DNA of 64,000 bases. Origin: DATFDN01 sp963756495 (GTDB lineage: Bacteria > Pseudomonadota > Alphaproteobacteria > Acetobacterales > Acetobacteraceae). The DNA is taken from contig CAVWNS010000009.1 in the NCBI GenBank assembly GCA_963756495.1, positions 62,001-126,000 of the forward strand. The letters run 5' to 3'. The notes under the pieces were generated by a model, which did not search any database, was not told the DNA's origin, and saw only the letters and a list, made by a program, of their open reading frames with translations. Both the position numbers and the translations under genes were made by a program. Below are positions 20,191-30,150 of the stretch, one piece after another. Position 1 is the first letter of the stretch. Every line of letters begins with the position of its first letter.

Positions 20191-22025
20191 CCGGAGGTCA
20201 ACCGTGTGAAGCCATCGGCGCTCCAATCCTCGCTGCCGACGCCGTGATGGACGAAGAAGAGTCCTCGCAGGATCGTACTGGCTTTCACGGCCCGCAACCG
20301 CGGATAGTGATCGCCCCAAAAGGTTTCCTTCCAGTCCGCATCGAAGAAGTCTCCTCTCCGACACATACGATCCGGCCCCTGGCACCACCCTGCGTAATTC
20401 GGCCGTGGCCTTGTCGATCCGGGCGGCATCTTGGCGAGCCACCGCCGGATCGGGCTCATGGCCGGCAACGCCTGGGTAGGCCGGCGGCCCGTGACCGGCA
20501 ATAATCGCAAGTGCGAAAGCCTCCAGAACCGCCGGATTGGTCGCGGTGTCCCTGGCTTCCGCCACGGCACCGGGGGGCGCGCCGGCGAGGCCCTTGTTGA
20601 ACTGCAAGCTTACTCCTCAGTGCCTGCTGCTGGCGAACAGGGCGCGGCAAGGCGCGTCCCTCTGTCCTCTTTATCAGCGAAGCCGGGCAGCCAGGTGATT
20701 CGATAACTGTGGATAAACCAGCCCGACCTTCCCTGATTTCCCACCCACCAGCCGTTGTCTTCAGGCGCGCCCGGCCGATGGTCGGTGAAGATCGTCTGGG
20801 GCAGGTTCTTCCCAGGTAGGCGGCATCCCACCAGTTGCGAGCCGGCATGCTCGGTATCCAAGGTGGTGAGGGAATGCTGAAATCCTGCGGCGATCGGGCC
20901 ACCCAGTCGAGGAATGGCCGCCAGATATCGGATGCCTGGTGCTGGTCGAGGCCCTGGGAAACCATCGTAGACAGCCAGGGAGTTGTCGGGCCGAACGGCG
21001 ACGCGCTCGCCCCAGTGCGGGTTGAACAAACTTTCGGCGTAGAAACTGATGAACCGCTGCGACCAAGCTGCGGAAGGCCGCATCGGAGGCGGCCTTGATG
21101 GTCACGAAGGCGCCGCCGAAGAAGGCCGGAAGCTCTCGCGTCTTAAGCGTGACCCTGGTGACGACGCCCAGGCTGCCACCCCCACCGCCCTTCGATCGCC
21201 CAGAACAGATCGGGATTGCGTGCACGCATTGGCGATCCGCACTGCGCCGTCGCCGGTGACGATCTCCGCTTCCAGCAGCGCCGCCGCAGCCATGCCGTAA
21301 GCTTTCGAGAAGCTGCCGAACCCCCCGCTCTGGATCAGGCCCGCAACCCCGACGGTCGCGCAGCCGCCGCCCTGCACGTAGCGGCCAGCCACCGTCGTCA
21401 CCGCGTTGTAGGCGTGCATCCAAATCGCGCCCGCGCCAATTGTGACAGCTGGCTGCGGGCTTGTCGTCCCTCGCAGCCGATGCCGACGAACGAGTCGTGA
21501 AGCGCGATCTCGTCCATCCGGCGCGTCCATATCAGCAGGGAATCCGCCGCGTTGGACGTGCCCTGGTAGCTATGGCCGCCGCCCTTGACGACCAGCCGCA
21601 GGTTGTTCTCGCGCGGCGAAGTTGACCGCGGCAACCACGTCAGCGGTGTGTCGGGCGGCGACCGCATAGGCGCTCGGCGCGGACATCCACGCGTCCACCC
21701 AGCCGGAAGTCTGCGTCGCGCCCGGTTGGTCGCCGATGTAGTAGGGATTACGCAGATCCGCGATAATTTGCGTGCAGGCCGCGCTGCCGGGCGCGCCCTC
21801 GCACGCGGCGAGCGGGGACCGCACCGTGATGAGCTGTCCCCCGACATCCTGGTTCAGCTTCTCCCAACGCGCGGCGCTCGGCCATGCCGGGTCGGACGGG
21901 CGGACCCGACGAAGCGGAACCTCGGCGGACGCGCCCGCGGGCTGCATCGCTGCCGAGCGATCTGGCCAGAGGACGGGAAGAAAGGGGATCGCAACCGCTT
22001 GCTTGAGCAGGCGTCTTCGGTTCAT
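20187..22025 (-). CDS. Tat-exported FAD-linked oxidase (BBE type), heavily frameshifted
   Basis: Berberine-bridge-enzyme-like flavoprotein, predicted periplasmic. The N-terminus MNRRRLLKQAVAIPFLPVLW is a twin-arginine-like signal. The FAD_binding_4 domain appears as NNLRLVVKGGGHSYQGTSNA, then AVTIGAGAIWMHAYNAV and GGGCATVGVAGLIQSGGFGS. The C-terminal BBE domain reads FFDADWKETFWGDHYPRLRA and the protein ends SADGFTRLTSG. Pieces lie in all three frames, changing every 100-300 bp, as in the pqi and kynU genes. No frame-independent stop or obvious large deletion is seen. Substrate unknown; it is divergent from the acyl-CoA ligase gene. Confidence 0.75.
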
Positions 22026-22290
22026 CGAGGGCCCTCCGGCCGCGCGGTGTTACAAGACGACAGCAGCAAGCCTTACTCCCGAATAGGAGCTCTCGCAACG
22101 ATCGGCCCATCTCCCTTGCTCGACAAGCGCCGGCATGGTGGCCTCGCGCTGCCGCGGAGGCTATCGCTGGCGACTGATTCGCCCGGCGCCCGGCTGATTG
22201 CAGCCGCGCGCCTCGGCACGGTGCGCCTGCTCGAGAACGTGGCCTGCTTGCCCTCGATCCCCGGCCGTGCTTTGGCCGATAGCGATCCCG

Positions 22291-23839
22291 ATGGAGGCGC
22301 GTTATGACCGATACCCGGCCGATACGATCACCGACCTGCTGCGGCGCGGTGCCGACGAGGCCCCCGCCATCGGCGCTCCGGGCCGGCCCGCCTTGACGCA
22401 TGGCGGGCTGCGCGCGCTCGTTGCCCGCACCATCGCCGACCTCAACCGCATGGGGATCGGACGGGGCGACCGCGTGGCGATCGTGCTGCCCAACGGGCCG
22501 GAGATGGCGGCCTCCTTCGTCGCGATCGGCGCCGGCGCCACAACCGCGCCGCTCAATCCCGGCTACAAGACCGACGAGTTCGCGTTCTACCTGTCGGACC
22601 TGAACGCTAAGGCGCTGGTCATCGCCGAGGGAATGGAGAGCCCCGCGCGCGCCGTCGCCGCCGCGCGCGGCATTCCCCTCGTGGATCTGGTGCCCGAGGC
22701 GACCGGTCCGGCCGGTGCGTTCAGGCTCACCGCTCCCGCCGGCCTCTCGGGCACGCCCGCCCAGCCCGGAGCGGCCGAGGCCGCCGACGTGGCGCTGGTG
22801 CTGCACACTTCGGGCACCACCTCGCGCCCGAAGATCGTGCCGCTGCGCCACATCAACGTCACCGCCTCGGCCTACCATGTCGGCGCGACGCTGCGCCTGA
22901 CGCCGGACGATGTCTGCCTCAACATCATGCCGCTGTTTCATATCCACGGCCTGATCGCGGCGACCCTGTCGAGCCTCGCCGCCGGCGCGTCGGTGGTCTG
23001 CACGTCCGGCTTCAACGCCTTCCGCTTCTTCACCTGGTTCGAGGAGGCGCGGCCCACCTGGTACACCGCCGTGCCGACCATGCATCAGACGATCCTCGGT
23101 CTCGCCGGCCGCCACGAGAAGGCGATCAAGGCGAGCCGCCTGCGCTTCATCCGCTCCTCCTCGTCCTCGCTGCCGCCGCAGGTGATGGAGGCGATGGAGC
23201 AGACCTTCGGCGTGCCGGTGATCGAGTCCTACGGCATGACGGAGGCGGCGCACCAGATGGCCTCCAATCCGCTGCCGCCGGACAAGCGCTATCCGGGCTC
23301 GGTCGGCCGCGCGGCGGGACCCGAGATCGCGATCATGGACGAGGCCGGCACGCTGCTGGCCGCGGGCGAGTTGGGCGAGGTGGTGATCCGCGGTCGGGAC
23401 GTGACCGCCGGCTACGAGAACAACCCCGACGCCAATGCCAAGGCGTTCACCAATGGCTGGTTCCGCACGGGCGACCAGGGAGTCCTCGATGACGAGGGCT
23501 ACCTGCGCCTGACCGGCCGGCTGAAGGAGCTGATCAACCGGGGCGGCGAGAAGATCAGCCCGCTCGAGGTGGACGTGGTGCTGATGGACCACCCCGCTGT
23601 TGCGCAGTGCCTGACCTTCGCCGTGCCGCACGCGATGCTGGGCGAGGAGGTCGCCGCCGCGATCGTGCTGCGCCGAGGGCGCGAGCGCGACCGACCACGA
23701 GCTGCGCGCCTTCGCCGCCGAGCGCCTGGCGCAGTTCAAGGTGCCGCGCAAGTTCGTCTTCCTCGACGAGATCCCGAAGGGCGCGACCGGCAAGCTCCAG
23801 CGCATCGGACTGGCCGAGAAGCTCGGGATCACCGCGTGA
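22291..23839 (+). CDS. AMP-forming acyl-CoA ligase, one frameshift
   Basis: ANL-superfamily CoA ligase, closest in look to the AAE3/oxalyl-CoA-synthetase-like and 4-coumarate-CoA-ligase-like group. Motifs: P-loop VLHTSGTTSRPKIVPL, YGMTEAAHQMASNP, NGWFRTGDQG, and the catalytic Lys in IPKGATGKLQR near the end. The frame breaks at about 23674; removing one C restores LREGASATDHELRAFA and gives 515 residues ending in TGA at 23839, which overlaps the next GTG. The start at 22291 gives MEARYDRYPADTITD. Likely substrate is a small carboxylic acid; the next gene is translationally coupled. Confidence 0.87.
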
Positions 23840-24810
23840 AGGTCGCGGTCTTCGGCGCCGGGGCGATCGGCGGCTTCCTGGGTGCCAGGCTCGCCGCCGC
23901 CGGCGCCGACGTGACCTTCATCGCGCGCGGCCCGCATCTCGCGGCGATGCAGGCCAACGGCGTGCGCCTGGTCAGCGGCAGGGAGACGGTCACGGTGCGC
24001 CCGCGCTGCCTCGCCGATCCGGGCGAGGCGGGCGTGCAGGACTACGTGATCGTCACCCTGAAGGCGCACTCTCTGCCCGGCGCGGCGCCGCAGATCGCGC
24101 GCATGATGGGGCCGGACAGCGCGCTGGTGACTGGCATCAACGGCGTGCCCTACTGGTATTTCTACGGCCTCGACAGCCCGTACCGGGACCGGCGCGTTGC
24201 CGCCGTCGATCCCGCCGGGACGTTGTGGGACATCGTGCCGCCGTCGCAGGCCATCGGCTGCGTGGTCTATCCGGCGGCCGAGGTGGTCGAACCCGGCGTG
24301 ATCGAACACACCTACGGCGACCGCTTCTCGCTCGGCGAGCCGGACGGCAGCCGCTCGCCGCGCATCGAGGCGCTGTCGAAGCTGCTGATCGCCGCCGGCC
24401 TGAAGGCGCCCGTGCGTCCGCGCATCCGCGACGAGATCTGGGTGAAGCTGTGGGGCAACTGCGCCTTCAACCCGCTCTCGGCGCTGACCATGAGCACGCT
24501 CGACCGCCTCACCCGCGCGCCCGATCTGCGCGCGGTCTGCAAGACGATGATGCTGGAGGCGAAGGCGGTGGCCGAGGCACTGGGCACGCGCTTCGCCATC
24601 GACGTCGAGCGCCGGATCGACGGCGCCGCCGAGGTGGGCGAGCACAAGACCTCCATGCTCCAGGACCTGGAGCGCGGCCGGCCAATGGAAATCGACGCGC
24701 TGCTCGGCGCCGTGGTCGAACTGGGCGAGGTGGTGGGCCGCGACACGCCGCTGTGCCGCGCGATCCTGGCCCTGGTGCGCGAGCGCGCCCGCCAGGCGGG
24801 GTGCTACTGA
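23836..24810 (+). CDS. ketopantoate reductase family protein (PanE/ApbA)
   Basis: NAD(P)H-dependent 2-oxoacid reductase of the PanE/ApbA fold, 324 residues. Dinucleotide motif VAVFGAGAIGGFLGARLA at the very N-terminus; the catalytic-Lys region is RDEIWVKLWGNCAFNPLSAL, followed by EHKTSMLQDLERGRPMEIDA, typical of the C-terminal domain. The GTG start overlaps the ligase stop (GTGA), so the two are coupled. The family includes both true panE and paralogs acting on other 2-oxo acids; next to a CoA ligase a catabolic paralog seems likelier, but that is inference. Confidence 0.88.
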   Translation: MKVAVFGAGAIGGFLGARLAAAGADVTFIARGPHLAAMQANGVRLVSGRETVTVRPRCLADPGEAGVQDYVIVTLKAHSLPGAAPQIARMMGPDSALVTGINGVPYWYFYGLDSPYRDRRVAAVDPAGTLWDIVPPSQAIGCVVYPAAEVVEPGVIEHTYGDRFSLGEPDGSRSPRIEALSKLLIAAGLKAPVRPRIRDEIWVKLWGNCAFNPLSALTMSTLDRLTRAPDLRAVCKTMMLEAKAVAEALGTRFAIDVERRIDGAAEVGEHKTSMLQDLERGRPMEIDALLGAVVELGEVVGRDTPLCRAILALVRERARQAGCY

Positions 24811-25259
24811 GCGGGTCGGGCACCGCGCCGGACCTGGTCCTGACCGACGCGCCCGGTGCGGAGGCCGAGGCGGCGATCGATGCCGGGCTGGCGGAGTACA
24901 ACCGGGAGAAGGCCGGATGGATTGATGCCCGGCCGCTCGCCGTCCTGGCTCGCGATCCGGCCTCGGGCAAGGTTGTCGGTGGCCTGCTCGGACGGACCAC
25001 GTTGGGCCTGTTCTTCATCGAACTCATCCATCTCCCCGGTTCGGTCCGGGGTCACGGGCTGGGAGGCCGCATCCTGGCGATGGCCGAGCAGGAGGCGGTG
25101 CGGCGTGGCTGCACGGCGGCGGTCCTGTTCACCATCCACTTCCAGGCTCCCGGCTTCTACGCACGCCACGGCTGGCGCGAACTGGGCCGCATCGTCTGCG
25201 ACCCGCCGGGGCACACGCGGATCTGCATGGAGAAGCGATTGGTTCCCGCCGCCGCCTGA
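24801..25259 (+). CDS. GNAT N-acetyltransferase
   Basis: Single-domain GNAT acetyltransferase, 152 residues. The acetyl-CoA binding region reads HLPGSVRGHGLGGRILAMAE, a variant of the R/Q-x-x-G-x-G/A loop, followed by FTIHFQAPGFYARHGWRELG, the usual beta6-alpha4 signature. The GTG at 24801 overlaps the end of the preceding reductase gene by 10 bp. It resembles the acetyltransferase upstream of putA (58148) in sequence pattern (FQAP-FY...), so the two may be paralogs. Substrate unknown. Confidence 0.85.
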   Translation: MLLSGSGTAPDLVLTDAPGAEAEAAIDAGLAEYNREKAGWIDARPLAVLARDPASGKVVGGLLGRTTLGLFFIELIHLPGSVRGHGLGGRILAMAEQEAVRRGCTAAVLFTIHFQAPGFYARHGWRELGRIVCDPPGHTRICMEKRLVPAAA

Positions 25260-25370
25260 CCGGAGCTCGGGGGAAGGCGCGCGGATAGCAGTAGGCTACC
25301 ATCGTGCTTGTCTGTCGTCGAGAGCCGGCCTAAATCTGTCCCTGAATGTGAGAGTGTTATAGAAGCGGCT

Positions 25371-25991
25371 ATGGACGCGGCTGAGACGTTCTCCCCGACG
25401 GAGGTGGGCGCCGTCACTGGCGCGCCAGCGCGCGCGGTGTACAAGGTGGCCGAGGAGCGGCTGCCGCGCGAGATGCTGGTGCGCCACGGCCGGCAGCGCT
25501 TATTCACGCGCTGGGGCGCGGTCTGCTTCGCCATCGACCGCGCGATGCCTCGCGACGTGCCGCTCTCGGTGAGGCGGCAACTCTACGCCGGCATTCTGGA
25601 GCGGCAATCGGCCGAGCCCGCGCGCTGCGAGCGCGGCATCCTGTCATACGTCGTGGACGTGCGGGCAATCGCCGATCGGGTAGAGGCGGACCTGGCGCGC
25701 TACCGGGGCGCCATGACGCTGATCGGGGCGGACCACGCGATTCAGGACGGGGCCGCGACGTTCCGTGGCACGCGCATCCTGGTGCACCAGATTGCCGCCT
25801 TGCTGGCGCAAGGCGCGACCGAGGCCGAGCTGCGGGAGGACTACCCCCGGCTCACCCCGGAGATGATCGCCGCCGCCCCGATCTACGCACGGGCGCATCC
25901 GCGCCGCGGTCGTCCCCGCAAGCCGGCATGGCGAGGCGGAAGCACCAGCAACTCGGCGCCCCCCAGCAAGGAGGCGCGGCGCGGCGTGTGA
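25371..25991 (+). CDS. DUF433 antitoxin with N-terminal HTH
   Basis: Antitoxin of a VapBC-like pair, 206 residues. The N-terminal half looks like a MerR/HTH-type DNA-binding region (FSPTEVGAVTGAPARAVYKV); the C-terminal DUF433 domain reads FRGTRILVHQIAALLAQGAT then LREDYPRLTPEMIAAA. A basic tail follows (RRGRPRKPAWRGG). I start at ATG 25371 because the frame upstream carries no plausible ribosome site. Overlap with the toxin start shows coupling; by analogy the protein should neutralise the toxin and autorepress the operon. Confidence 0.8.
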   Translation: MDAAETFSPTEVGAVTGAPARAVYKVAEERLPREMLVRHGRQRLFTRWGAVCFAIDRAMPRDVPLSVRRQLYAGILERQSAEPARCERGILSYVVDVRAIADRVEADLARYRGAMTLIGADHAIQDGAATFRGTRILVHQIAALLAQGATEAELREDYPRLTPEMIAAAPIYARAHPRRGRPRKPAWRGGSTSNSAPPSKEARRGV

Positions 25992-26368
25992 CGGCGCCGG
26001 CGCCGCGCTTCCTCATCGACGAGAACCTGTCACCGCTCCTGGTCAATCCCGCACGGGTGCGCGGCTTCGAGGCGATGCACGTCAACCACCTCAGCCTTCG
26101 GACTCAAACCGACTGGGACCTGCTCCGGGTCGTGGCCGAGCAGGACTGGGTGCTGGTGACGAACAACGCCATCGAGTTCCGCGGCCGCTACCGGGAGATC
26201 GAGCTGCATCCCGGGGTCGTATTCCTGCTGCCAGCGGTGCGCCGTGAGGTGCAGCTCAGGTTATTTGAGGCGGCGCTCGACCGGGTGCGGGAACACCCGG
26301 ACACGGCCCTGGACGTGGCATTCGATGGAGAGGGAAGGCCGGTCGTGGCGGTGTATGATCTGCCGTGA
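25988..26368 (+). CDS. DUF5615 PIN-like toxin
   Basis: PIN-like ribonuclease-type toxin of the DUF5615 family, 126 residues. The family start RFLIDENLSPLLVNPAR carries the acidic pair D-E; then GFEAMHVNHLSLRTQTDWDL and the central VLVTNNAIEF. The GTG start overlaps the antitoxin stop by 4 bp. Family knowledge: DUF5615 proteins pair with DUF433 proteins as toxin and antitoxin; the exact target RNA is not known. Confidence 0.82.
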   Translation: MTAPAPRFLIDENLSPLLVNPARVRGFEAMHVNHLSLRTQTDWDLLRVVAEQDWVLVTNNAIEFRGRYREIELHPGVVFLLPAVRREVQLRLFEAALDRVREHPDTALDVAFDGEGRPVVAVYDLP

Positions 26369-26410
26369 GACCCCCTCGCCGGTGCCGATGCCGGCCTCCC
26401 CCTGTTCGCC

Positions 26411-26863
26411 TCACCCCGGCGGCAGGAAGTTCACCTCGTGCTGCGCGGCCAGCCGTACCACCTCCGCCGGGTCGCGCACGTTGCTGATCTTTTCGAACAG
26501 CTCCCACAGCGATCCGGTGGGCGAGACCCAGAACAGGCAAGTCACGTCCGTCTGGCTCTTGTTGAAGATGCCGTGCGGGACGGCGCGCGGCAGGCGGATC
26601 AGGTCGCCGTTGCCAGCGCCCGCCGGCTTGCCGTCCAGCAGCAGGTCGAAGCGGCCCGACAGGACGTAGATGAACTCGTCCTGCTTGGGATGCACGTGCG
26701 GCGGCACGAAGGTGCCGGGCGGAAACCGCGCGTGCCAGGAGAAGCTAGACCCCGTGCGATGCAGCGGCGTGTAGGTCTGGCCCAGGATGTTCCAGACGAC
26801 ACCATCGACGCTGCTGCCGGTCTCGGTGACGCCGGCGGTCATGGGAGGCGGGCGTGTGTTCAT
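26411..26863 (-). CDS. cupin-domain protein
   Basis: Small single-domain cupin, 150 residues, with the metal-binding motif 1 FVPPHVHPKQDEFIYVLSGR (two His, one Glu) and motif 2 LPRAVPHGIFNKSQT. A good ribosome site (AAGGAG) lies 7 bp before the ATG. It follows the acyl-CoA dehydrogenase gene by 16 bp, on the same strand. Role unknown: it may be an isomerase, dioxygenase or sensor accessory to the acyl-CoA pathway. Confidence 0.82.
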   Translation of the reverse strand: MNTRPPPMTAGVTETGSSVDGVVWNILGQTYTPLHRTGSSFSWHARFPPGTFVPPHVHPKQDEFIYVLSGRFDLLLDGKPAGAGNGDLIRLPRAVPHGIFNKSQTDVTCLFWVSPTGSLWELFEKISNVRDPAEVVRLAAQHEVNFLPPG

Positions 26864-26879
26864 CGGTCGCTCCTTCCGC

Positions 26880-28118
26880 CTATCGCGGCCCGGTCGGGAT
26901 GTCCTTGAACGCCACGTCCTTGTCGGCGCGGATGTCGGCCGGCAGGCCCAGCACGCGCTCGGCGATGATGTTGCGCAGGATCTCGTCGGTGCCACCGGCG
27001 ATGCGCAGCGCGGGCGAATAGAGCAGCGCCTCCTCGAACAATCCCTCGACGGGCATCTCCGCACCCGCCTCGGCGCCCGCCATGCCCAGCAGGTCGAGCC
27101 CGTAGGCGACGATCTCCTGCAACTTGTTGGCCGCCGTCACCTTGGTGATGGAGGATTCCGGTCCGGGCGTTTCGCCGCGCGACAGGGCGGTCATGGTGCG
27201 ATAGCGGGTGAAGCGCAGCCCCTGGGTGCGCGTGTACCATTCCGCCAGCTTCTCCTTGACCGCCGCGTTGTCGAGCGCCGGGCCGTCCTCCAGGGTCAGG
27301 CCGCGCGCCAGCTCCAGCACCTCGGCGAAGTCCGGGCCGGGGGATTCGCGCATCCCGTACCGCTCGCGCATCAAGGTGGTCAGCGCCACGCGCCAGCCTT
27401 CGCCCACCTTGCCGACCCGCGCGCTGTCGGGGATGCGCACATCGTTGAAGAACACCTCGTTGAAGTGCGAGGAGCCCGACATCTGCCGGATCGGCCGGAT
27501 CTCCAGGCCGGGGGAGTCCATCGGCATGATGAAATAGCTCAGGCCCTTGTGCTTCGGCACGTCGAAATCGGTGCGCGCGACCAGCACGCCGAACTGGCAG
27601 TAATGCGCGCCCGAGGTCCAGATCTTCTGCCCGTTCACCACCCACGAATTGCCGTCGCGCACCGCGCGCGTGCGCAGCGCGGCCAGATCGGACCCGCCGG
27701 CGGGTTCGGAGAACAGTTGGCACCAAACCTCTTCGCCGCGCAGCGCGGGCGGCGCGTAGCGGTCGCGCTGTTCCGGCGTGCCATGGGTGCAGATCGTCGG
27801 GATCGCCATGCCGAGGCCGATGCCGAAGAAGCCGGTCAGCACGTCGTATTTGGACTCCTCCTGGGCGTAGATCACCTCCTGGATCGGCGTGCCGCCGCGC
27901 CCGCCCCATTCCTTCGGCCAGGCGATACCGGCGAAGCCCGCTTCCTGCTTCCGCCGCTGGAAATCCTTGGCCGCGTCCAGCGCGCCCGGCTTGTCCTGGC
28001 CGCGCCGGTAGCCCTCCACCTGCCCCGGCTTGCGGCGCGGTGCGTTGGCGTCGAGGAAGGCGCGCGCCTCGGCGCGGAAGGCGGCCTCTTCGTGCGTGTC
28101 GTCGAAATCCATCGTCAT
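26880..28118 (-). CDS. acyl-CoA dehydrogenase (large-type)
   Basis: FAD-dependent acyl-CoA dehydrogenase, 412 residues. N-terminal helical domain (FRAEARAFLDANAP), then FAGIAWPKEWGGRGGTPIQE, beta domain with WCQLFSEPAGGSDLAALRTR and WTSGAHYCQFGVLVARTD, and a C-terminal helical domain ending LRIAGGTDEILRNIIAERVL. It is paired with a second, diverged acyl-CoA dehydrogenase immediately upstream (8 bp gap), as in heteromeric enzymes for sterol side chains or bulky acyl-CoAs. Electron acceptor would be ETF. Confidence 0.92.
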   Translation of the reverse strand: MTMDFDDTHEEAAFRAEARAFLDANAPRRKPGQVEGYRRGQDKPGALDAAKDFQRRKQEAGFAGIAWPKEWGGRGGTPIQEVIYAQEESKYDVLTGFFGIGLGMAIPTICTHGTPEQRDRYAPPALRGEEVWCQLFSEPAGGSDLAALRTRAVRDGNSWVVNGQKIWTSGAHYCQFGVLVARTDFDVPKHKGLSYFIMPMDSPGLEIRPIRQMSGSSHFNEVFFNDVRIPDSARVGKVGEGWRVALTTLMRERYGMRESPGPDFAEVLELARGLTLEDGPALDNAAVKEKLAEWYTRTQGLRFTRYRTMTALSRGETPGPESSITKVTAANKLQEIVAYGLDLLGMAGAEAGAEMPVEGLFEEALLYSPALRIAGGTDEILRNIIAERVLGLPADIRADKDVAFKDIPTGPR

Positions 28119-28125
28119 GCCCTCG

Positions 28126-29250
28126 CTATTCGCTCGCCAGCTCGGCCACGTTGCGCGTCCTCAGCGTATCGACCAGTCGATGCTTCCATTCGCGCGCCGA
28201 GCCGAGCGCGAGGCCCAGTAGGCGCGCCCGCCGGTAGTACAGATGGCAGTCGAACTGCCAGGTGAACCCCATGCCGCCATGCGTCTGGATGTTCTCCTTG
28301 GTGGCGATCCAGCCCGCATCGCACGCCGCGATCCGCGCGACGGCGGCGGCGACCGGCAGCTCGGCGGCGTCGCTGTGCAGCGCCCAGGCGCCGTAATAGG
28401 CGTTCGAGCGCGCCAGCTCGACGGCGATATACACCTCCGCCAGCTTGTGCTTGATCGCCTGAAAGGACCCGATCGGCCGCCCGAACGCGTAGCGTTGCAG
28501 CGCGTAGTCGCGCGCCATCTCCAGCGCCGCCTCGGCGCCGCCGAGTTGCTCGAAGGCCATCAGCACCGCCGCGCGATCGAGCAGCCGGCGCACCTGCTCG
28601 GCGCTATCGGCGCCATCCAGCGGCTCGGCCGAAGCGCCGGCGAAGGTGATGCGTGCGTGCGAGCGGCTGGGATCGAAGGTCTCGACCGCCTCGCGCGTCA
28701 CCCCAGGGGCGGCGAGATCGACCAGATAGAGCCATGGCCTCCGCCCGCCATTCACCGTCACCACGGCCAGATCGGCGACATCGCCGTCCGGCACGGCGAT
28801 CTTGCTGCCGCTCAGCCGTCCGTCCTCGACATGGGCCGTCAGGCGCCGCGGGTCGGCGATGCCCGGCCGCTCGGCGTGCGCCAGGGTGCCGATCGCCTCC
28901 CCGGCGGCCAGGCGCGGCAGCCAGCGCTGCTTCTGCGCGCCGCTGCCGTACGCGAGGATCGCCTCGGTGGCGAGATAGACCGACGACGAGAAGGGAACCG
29001 GGGCGATGGCGCGGCCCAGCTCCTCGGCCAGCACGCAGACCGCGAGGTGGCCGAGGCCGACGCCGCCGTACTCCTCCGGAATAGCGGCGCCGACCCAGCC
29101 CATGCGCGCCATCTCCTGCCACAGCGCGCGGTCGTACGGGGCGTCGGATTCCAGCACCCGGCGCGCGGCGGCCGGCGGGCAGCGCTCCTGAAGAAAGCGC
29201 CGCGCTTCGTCGCGCAGCTGCTTGAGGTCGTCGGGAAAGTCGAAGTTCAT
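28126..29250 (-). CDS. acyl-CoA dehydrogenase (second subunit-like)
   Basis: 374-residue acyl-CoA dehydrogenase homolog starting MNFDFPDDLKQLRDEARRFL. The N-terminal half has IPEEYGGVGLGHLAVCVLAE and a less standard beta domain; the C-terminal half has YALQRYAFGRPIGSFQAIKH and QTHGGMGFTWQFDCHLYYRR. The latter is the segment that in many relatives contributes to the FAD site. The ATG overlaps the stop of the GIY-YIG gene (ATGA). With its neighbour it likely forms an alpha/beta-type dehydrogenase; which subunit holds the catalytic Glu cannot be decided by eye. Confidence 0.9.
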   Translation of the reverse strand: MNFDFPDDLKQLRDEARRFLQERCPPAAARRVLESDAPYDRALWQEMARMGWVGAAIPEEYGGVGLGHLAVCVLAEELGRAIAPVPFSSSVYLATEAILAYGSGAQKQRWLPRLAAGEAIGTLAHAERPGIADPRRLTAHVEDGRLSGSKIAVPDGDVADLAVVTVNGGRRPWLYLVDLAAPGVTREAVETFDPSRSHARITFAGASAEPLDGADSAEQVRRLLDRAAVLMAFEQLGGAEAALEMARDYALQRYAFGRPIGSFQAIKHKLAEVYIAVELARSNAYYGAWALHSDAAELPVAAAVARIAACDAGWIATKENIQTHGGMGFTWQFDCHLYYRRARLLGLALGSAREWKHRLVDTLRTRNVAELASE

Positions 29251-30150
29251 GCGGCGGTCTCCTCGTTTCTTGCCTTGTCCTCCTGCCAGTCATGATAAGT
29301 TCGCTTTGACCCGACAATCTTCCACTCGGTCCGCCCGTTGGCATTTCGATCAAGCACAACGGCTGCGGCAGCGGACGGGCTTTTGAACGCGTAAGGAACC
29401 TTGAACTCGTATGCCGCACCGTCGGCGGTCTTACCAAGCACCCTTTGCTCGACCAGCTCCCGTTTTAACTCCCCGTAACTTTGGGTCTGATAGCCGGCAT
29501 CCTTCAGCCCGCGCGAGCCCGCGAGGACGACAAATTCTCCCCCTTCCTCAACTGCAGTCGCCATGACCACGCTCTTATGGCGGACTTCAAAACGCACCTC
29601 ATTCGGAAGAACGTTGGCTTGAGGTCGGGGTTTGAGAATCTCAAGCCCGATTAAGGGCAGGATCAGGCTTAGATTGGCGAGGAATGCCTGCATGTTTGCT
29701 CGGTCAGCCTCGGGCAGCCGACGGCGCTCTGCCAATGGCTCCTGCCCATTATCGAGAGATACGCGGCCGGCTTCTCGGGTCATCTCCAGCAGACGCGCTT
29801 CGAGGTAGCGGACATGCCCTTTGGTCAGAGCTTCATCGCTCGTTGTTATAACGACAGCGGTTTCCCAAAAGCCACGGACTCCGGCACTTTGAGCTATTCG
29901 CTCCCGCACCGAGTCAGCCTCGCCGATATAGGCACGCATTTTCAGCGCATCCTGCGGGTCGGGGCCGTGCAGGACATAAACGCCGGTGCGATCAACCTCA
30001 GGCCGCGCAAGAAGCCGGGCGAAAGTTGCCTGGGTACTGACCAGTACCACTGCCGGTCCAGCCGTGGATCGACGCGATCACGAGCCCGCCCGGCGCACCG
30101 TCAGTGAGAAAAAGCTGGATCGTGCGATCAAACGAAGGCGTATCGCTCAT
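29247..30150 (-). CDS. GIY-YIG nuclease family protein, one frameshift
   Basis: GIY-YIG-type nuclease with a C-terminal DUF4357-like region, about 300 residues after repair. Key half-motifs are TGVYVLHGPDPQ and MRAYIGEADSVRERI, followed by VVITTSDEALTKGHVRYLEA. The N-terminus from ATG 30150 (MSDTPSFDRTIQLFLTDGAP) is in another frame; removing one base near 30052 joins them. Base composition is lower in GC than the flanking genes. Its ends overlap both neighbours as ATGA, so it sits seamlessly inside a metabolic operon. It may be a defence or restriction-like gene; no methylase is adjacent. Confidence 0.75.

Noticed and set aside
22026..22290. Regulatory element between FAD oxidase and ligase
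   Set aside because: No clear promoter boxes, riboswitch or operator; only a general divergent intergenic region.
21748..24645. 965-residue minus-strand open frame across the ligase and reductase genes
   Set aside because: Shadow ORF; composition and lack of motifs show it is not coding.
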